Below are positions 25,350 to 26,654 of a stretch of DNA of 26,654 bases, piece by piece. Positions within the stretch are counted from its first letter, which is position 1, and every line of letters begins with the position of its first letter. A program made the translations under genes and the position numbers. Source of the stretch: Stenotrophomonas maltophilia (GTDB lineage Bacteria > Pseudomonadota > Gammaproteobacteria > Xanthomonadales > Xanthomonadaceae); contig DGIP01000267.1 of NCBI GenBank assembly GCA_002386405.1, positions 1-26,654 of the forward strand, given 5' to 3'. The notes under the pieces were generated by a model. The model worked only from the letters and a program-made list of their open reading frames with translations. It made no database searches and was not told where the DNA came from.

Positions 25350-26483
25350 ATGTTTGAAAGAACTCGTACGGTCGTCGCCGTCGCGATGCTGACCGTCGCT
25401 ACCTATGCTACCGCCGTTGAAGTGAATGGCGGGCACCCGGAAACCTACGTCGTCCAGAAGGGCGATACCTTGTGGGACATTTCCGCGCGCTTCCTTAAAA
25501 AGCCGTGGTTGTGGCCGGAAATCTGGCAAGCCAACCCGCAGGTCAAGAACCCGCACCTCATCTATCCAGGTGACGTGCTGAGCCTGGCCTACCTGGACCG
25601 CGTCGTGGCCCAGCCCGGCCCGCGCCAGGAAGCGCCGATCAATGCGATCCCGCTCAGCCAGGTCGAACCCTTCCTGAAGCAGCTCAGCGTGGTGGACGAG
25701 ATCGACTCGCTGCCCTACGTGGTTGCCCTCGAAGACAACCGCCTGCGCGCCACCACCGGCCAGACCGCCTATGTGCGGGGGCTGGAAGGGGCACAGGTGG
25801 GCCAGCGCTGGGCCGTGGTCCGACCGACCGTGCGCTATTCGCTGCCCAAGCCGACCGAGGACCTGACCGCCAACGGGGATGTCACCCCGGGCAGCGGCAA
25901 CCTCTGGAAGAACTTCGTGGCCGCGCCGAGCAAGCGCAACGAGATGCTGGGCTACGAGCTGGCCCAGCTGAACGTGGGCACGGTGGTGAAGCTGCCGGAC
26001 GGCAAGTCGGAAGTGACCTCCATCACGCTGCAGGGCCGGACCGACGGGCGTGAAGTGCGCGCCGGCGACCGCCTGGTGCCGGTGGAAGCCACCCCGTACG
26101 ACCTGCAGTTCTTCCCGCACGCCATCGCTGCCCAGACCGAAGGCCTGGACATCCGCGTGCTGGCGGTCACCGACATGTACCTGGCCGGCGGCCCGCGCGA
26201 TGTCATCGCGATCTCGGCCGGCAGCGCCGACGGCATCGACAACGGGACCGTGGTCTCGCTGTGGCGCCAGGGGCGGCATGTGGCGCATCGCATGAAGTAC
26301 CCGGGCTCCTCGCGCATGGACGACTCGCTCACCACCGGTGCCGGGCGCGTCTCCCTGCCCGACGAGTACGCTGCCCACGCGATGGTGTTCCGCACCTTCG
26401 ACAAGGTCAGCTATGCGCTGGTGATGCAGGGCGTGAAGCCGGTCCTGGTCGGCTATTCGGCCAAGCACCCCGACGCGCAATAA
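25350..26483 (+). CDS. LysM-domain exported protein
   Basis: A 377-aa protein with a signal peptide (probable cleavage after ATYATA at about residue 22) and a single LysM domain at 32-79 (YVVQKGDTLWDISARF..., ending IYPGDVLSL), which binds peptidoglycan glycan strands. The remaining 290 residues are beta-rich and contain no enzymatic motif that I recognise. The start at 25350 was chosen because an upstream in-frame ATG would place extra polar residues before the signal. The order def / LysM / dprA is common in Xanthomonadaceae and other gammaproteobacteria. The protein is periplasmic and probably acts in cell-wall maintenance. Confidence 0.92.
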   Translation: MFERTRTVVAVAMLTVATYATAVEVNGGHPETYVVQKGDTLWDISARFLKKPWLWPEIWQANPQVKNPHLIYPGDVLSLAYLDRVVAQPGPRQEAPINAIPLSQVEPFLKQLSVVDEIDSLPYVVALEDNRLRATTGQTAYVRGLEGAQVGQRWAVVRPTVRYSLPKPTEDLTANGDVTPGSGNLWKNFVAAPSKRNEMLGYELAQLNVGTVVKLPDGKSEVTSITLQGRTDGREVRAGDRLVPVEATPYDLQFFPHAIAAQTEGLDIRVLAVTDMYLAGGPRDVIAISAGSADGIDNGTVVSLWRQGRHVAHRMKYPGSSRMDDSLTTGAGRVSLPDEYAAHAMVFRTFDKVSYALVMQGVKPVLVGYSAKHPDAQ

Positions 26484-26508
26484 CCGCGGGAAAACCTGAC
26501 GCAACAAC

Positions 26509-26534
26509 ACGACGGCGCCCCAGGGCGCCGTCGT
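26509..26534 (+). terminator. Hairpin between the LysM gene and dprA
   Basis: An 11-bp perfect stem (26509-26519 with 26524-26534) with a CCAG loop, 25 nt after the LysM stop. There is no T tract, so termination is uncertain; it might instead limit read-through or stabilise the mRNA end. Confidence 0.45.
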
Positions 26535-26557
26535 CGTGTGCGGGCTAGCCTGAGCGG

Positions 26558-26654
26558 ATGCCCGATGACCTGCACTGCTCCACCGAGGCGCTGCTGCGCC
26601 TGGTCCTGGCCGGTGGCGCCCCGGCCCCCCGCCGCGCCCTGCTGGCCCGCTTCG
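26558..26654 (+). CDS. dprA: DNA-processing protein DprA (partial, N-terminus only)
   Basis: An ATG at 26558 opens a frame that runs off the window after 32 codons (MPDDLHCSTEALLRLVLAGG, then a basic segment ending in ALLARF). This resembles the N-terminal SAM-like extension of DprA in Xanthomonadaceae, and dprA regularly follows the LysM gene. DprA loads RecA on incoming single-stranded DNA in transformation. The Rossmann domain is outside the window, so the call rests on context and the short N-terminus. Confidence 0.6.
   Translation, partial: MPDDLHCSTEALLRLVLAGGAPAPRRALLARF

Overview
The window is high-GC bacterial chromosome that looks like Stenotrophomonas or a close Xanthomonadaceae relative. 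Three things point there: short GTAG-headed REP hairpins of the kind described in S. maltophilia (SMAG elements), an RpoD with an acidic insert in its non-conserved region, and the run def / LysM protein / dprA beside fmt-rsmB. The genus is inferred from remembered gene order and repeat style, not from a database search.

Layout. (1) 1-2545: the tail of an unidentified gene with its terminator, then a large arylsulfatase. (2) 2627-6622: a LysR regulator translationally coupled to a lipoprotein gene, divergent from an NTF2-like / short-chain dehydrogenase pair and an exported alpha/beta hydrolase; an inverted repeat in the shared gap is a candidate LysR site. (3) 6623-8990: an accessory-looking stretch with three near-identical REP hairpins around an unrecognised 314-aa protein, a small DUF333-type lipoprotein and an unrecognised 159-aa repeat protein; it ends at the 3' end of a CAT-anticodon tRNA. 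(4) 9067-14028: housekeeping genes: rpoD with a clear terminator and extended -10 promoter, dtd, a lipid A-type acyltransferase, and a GTP cyclohydrolase II with a degenerate RibB-like N-terminus. (5) 14077-16160: two overlapping bPH2 (YdbS/YdbT-like) membrane proteins. (6) 16254-22347: an envelope-glycan group: a CDP-glycerol glycerophosphotransferase-like protein, a WaaE-like GT2, a GT4, an O-antigen ligase-like protein and an ArnT/PMT-like GT-C enzyme. (7) 22372-26654: rsmB, fmt, def, a LysM protein and the start of dprA.

How the genes work together. Region 6 with the acyltransferase forms an envelope set: lipid A acylation, core or glycan transfer, ligation at the periplasmic face and possibly polyol-phosphate decoration. 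On the minus strand fmt, rsmB, the GT-C gene and the ligase-like gene are packed with gaps of 1, 24 and 10 nt, so initiator-tRNA formylation and rRNA methylation may share a transcript with surface-glycan genes. A strong terminator lies between def and fmt. I found no CRISPR array, transposase, integrase or recognisable defence system. The least explained parts are the 6.6-9.0 kb stretch and the glycerophosphotransferase-like gene whose start codon overlaps that of the divergent GT2 gene.
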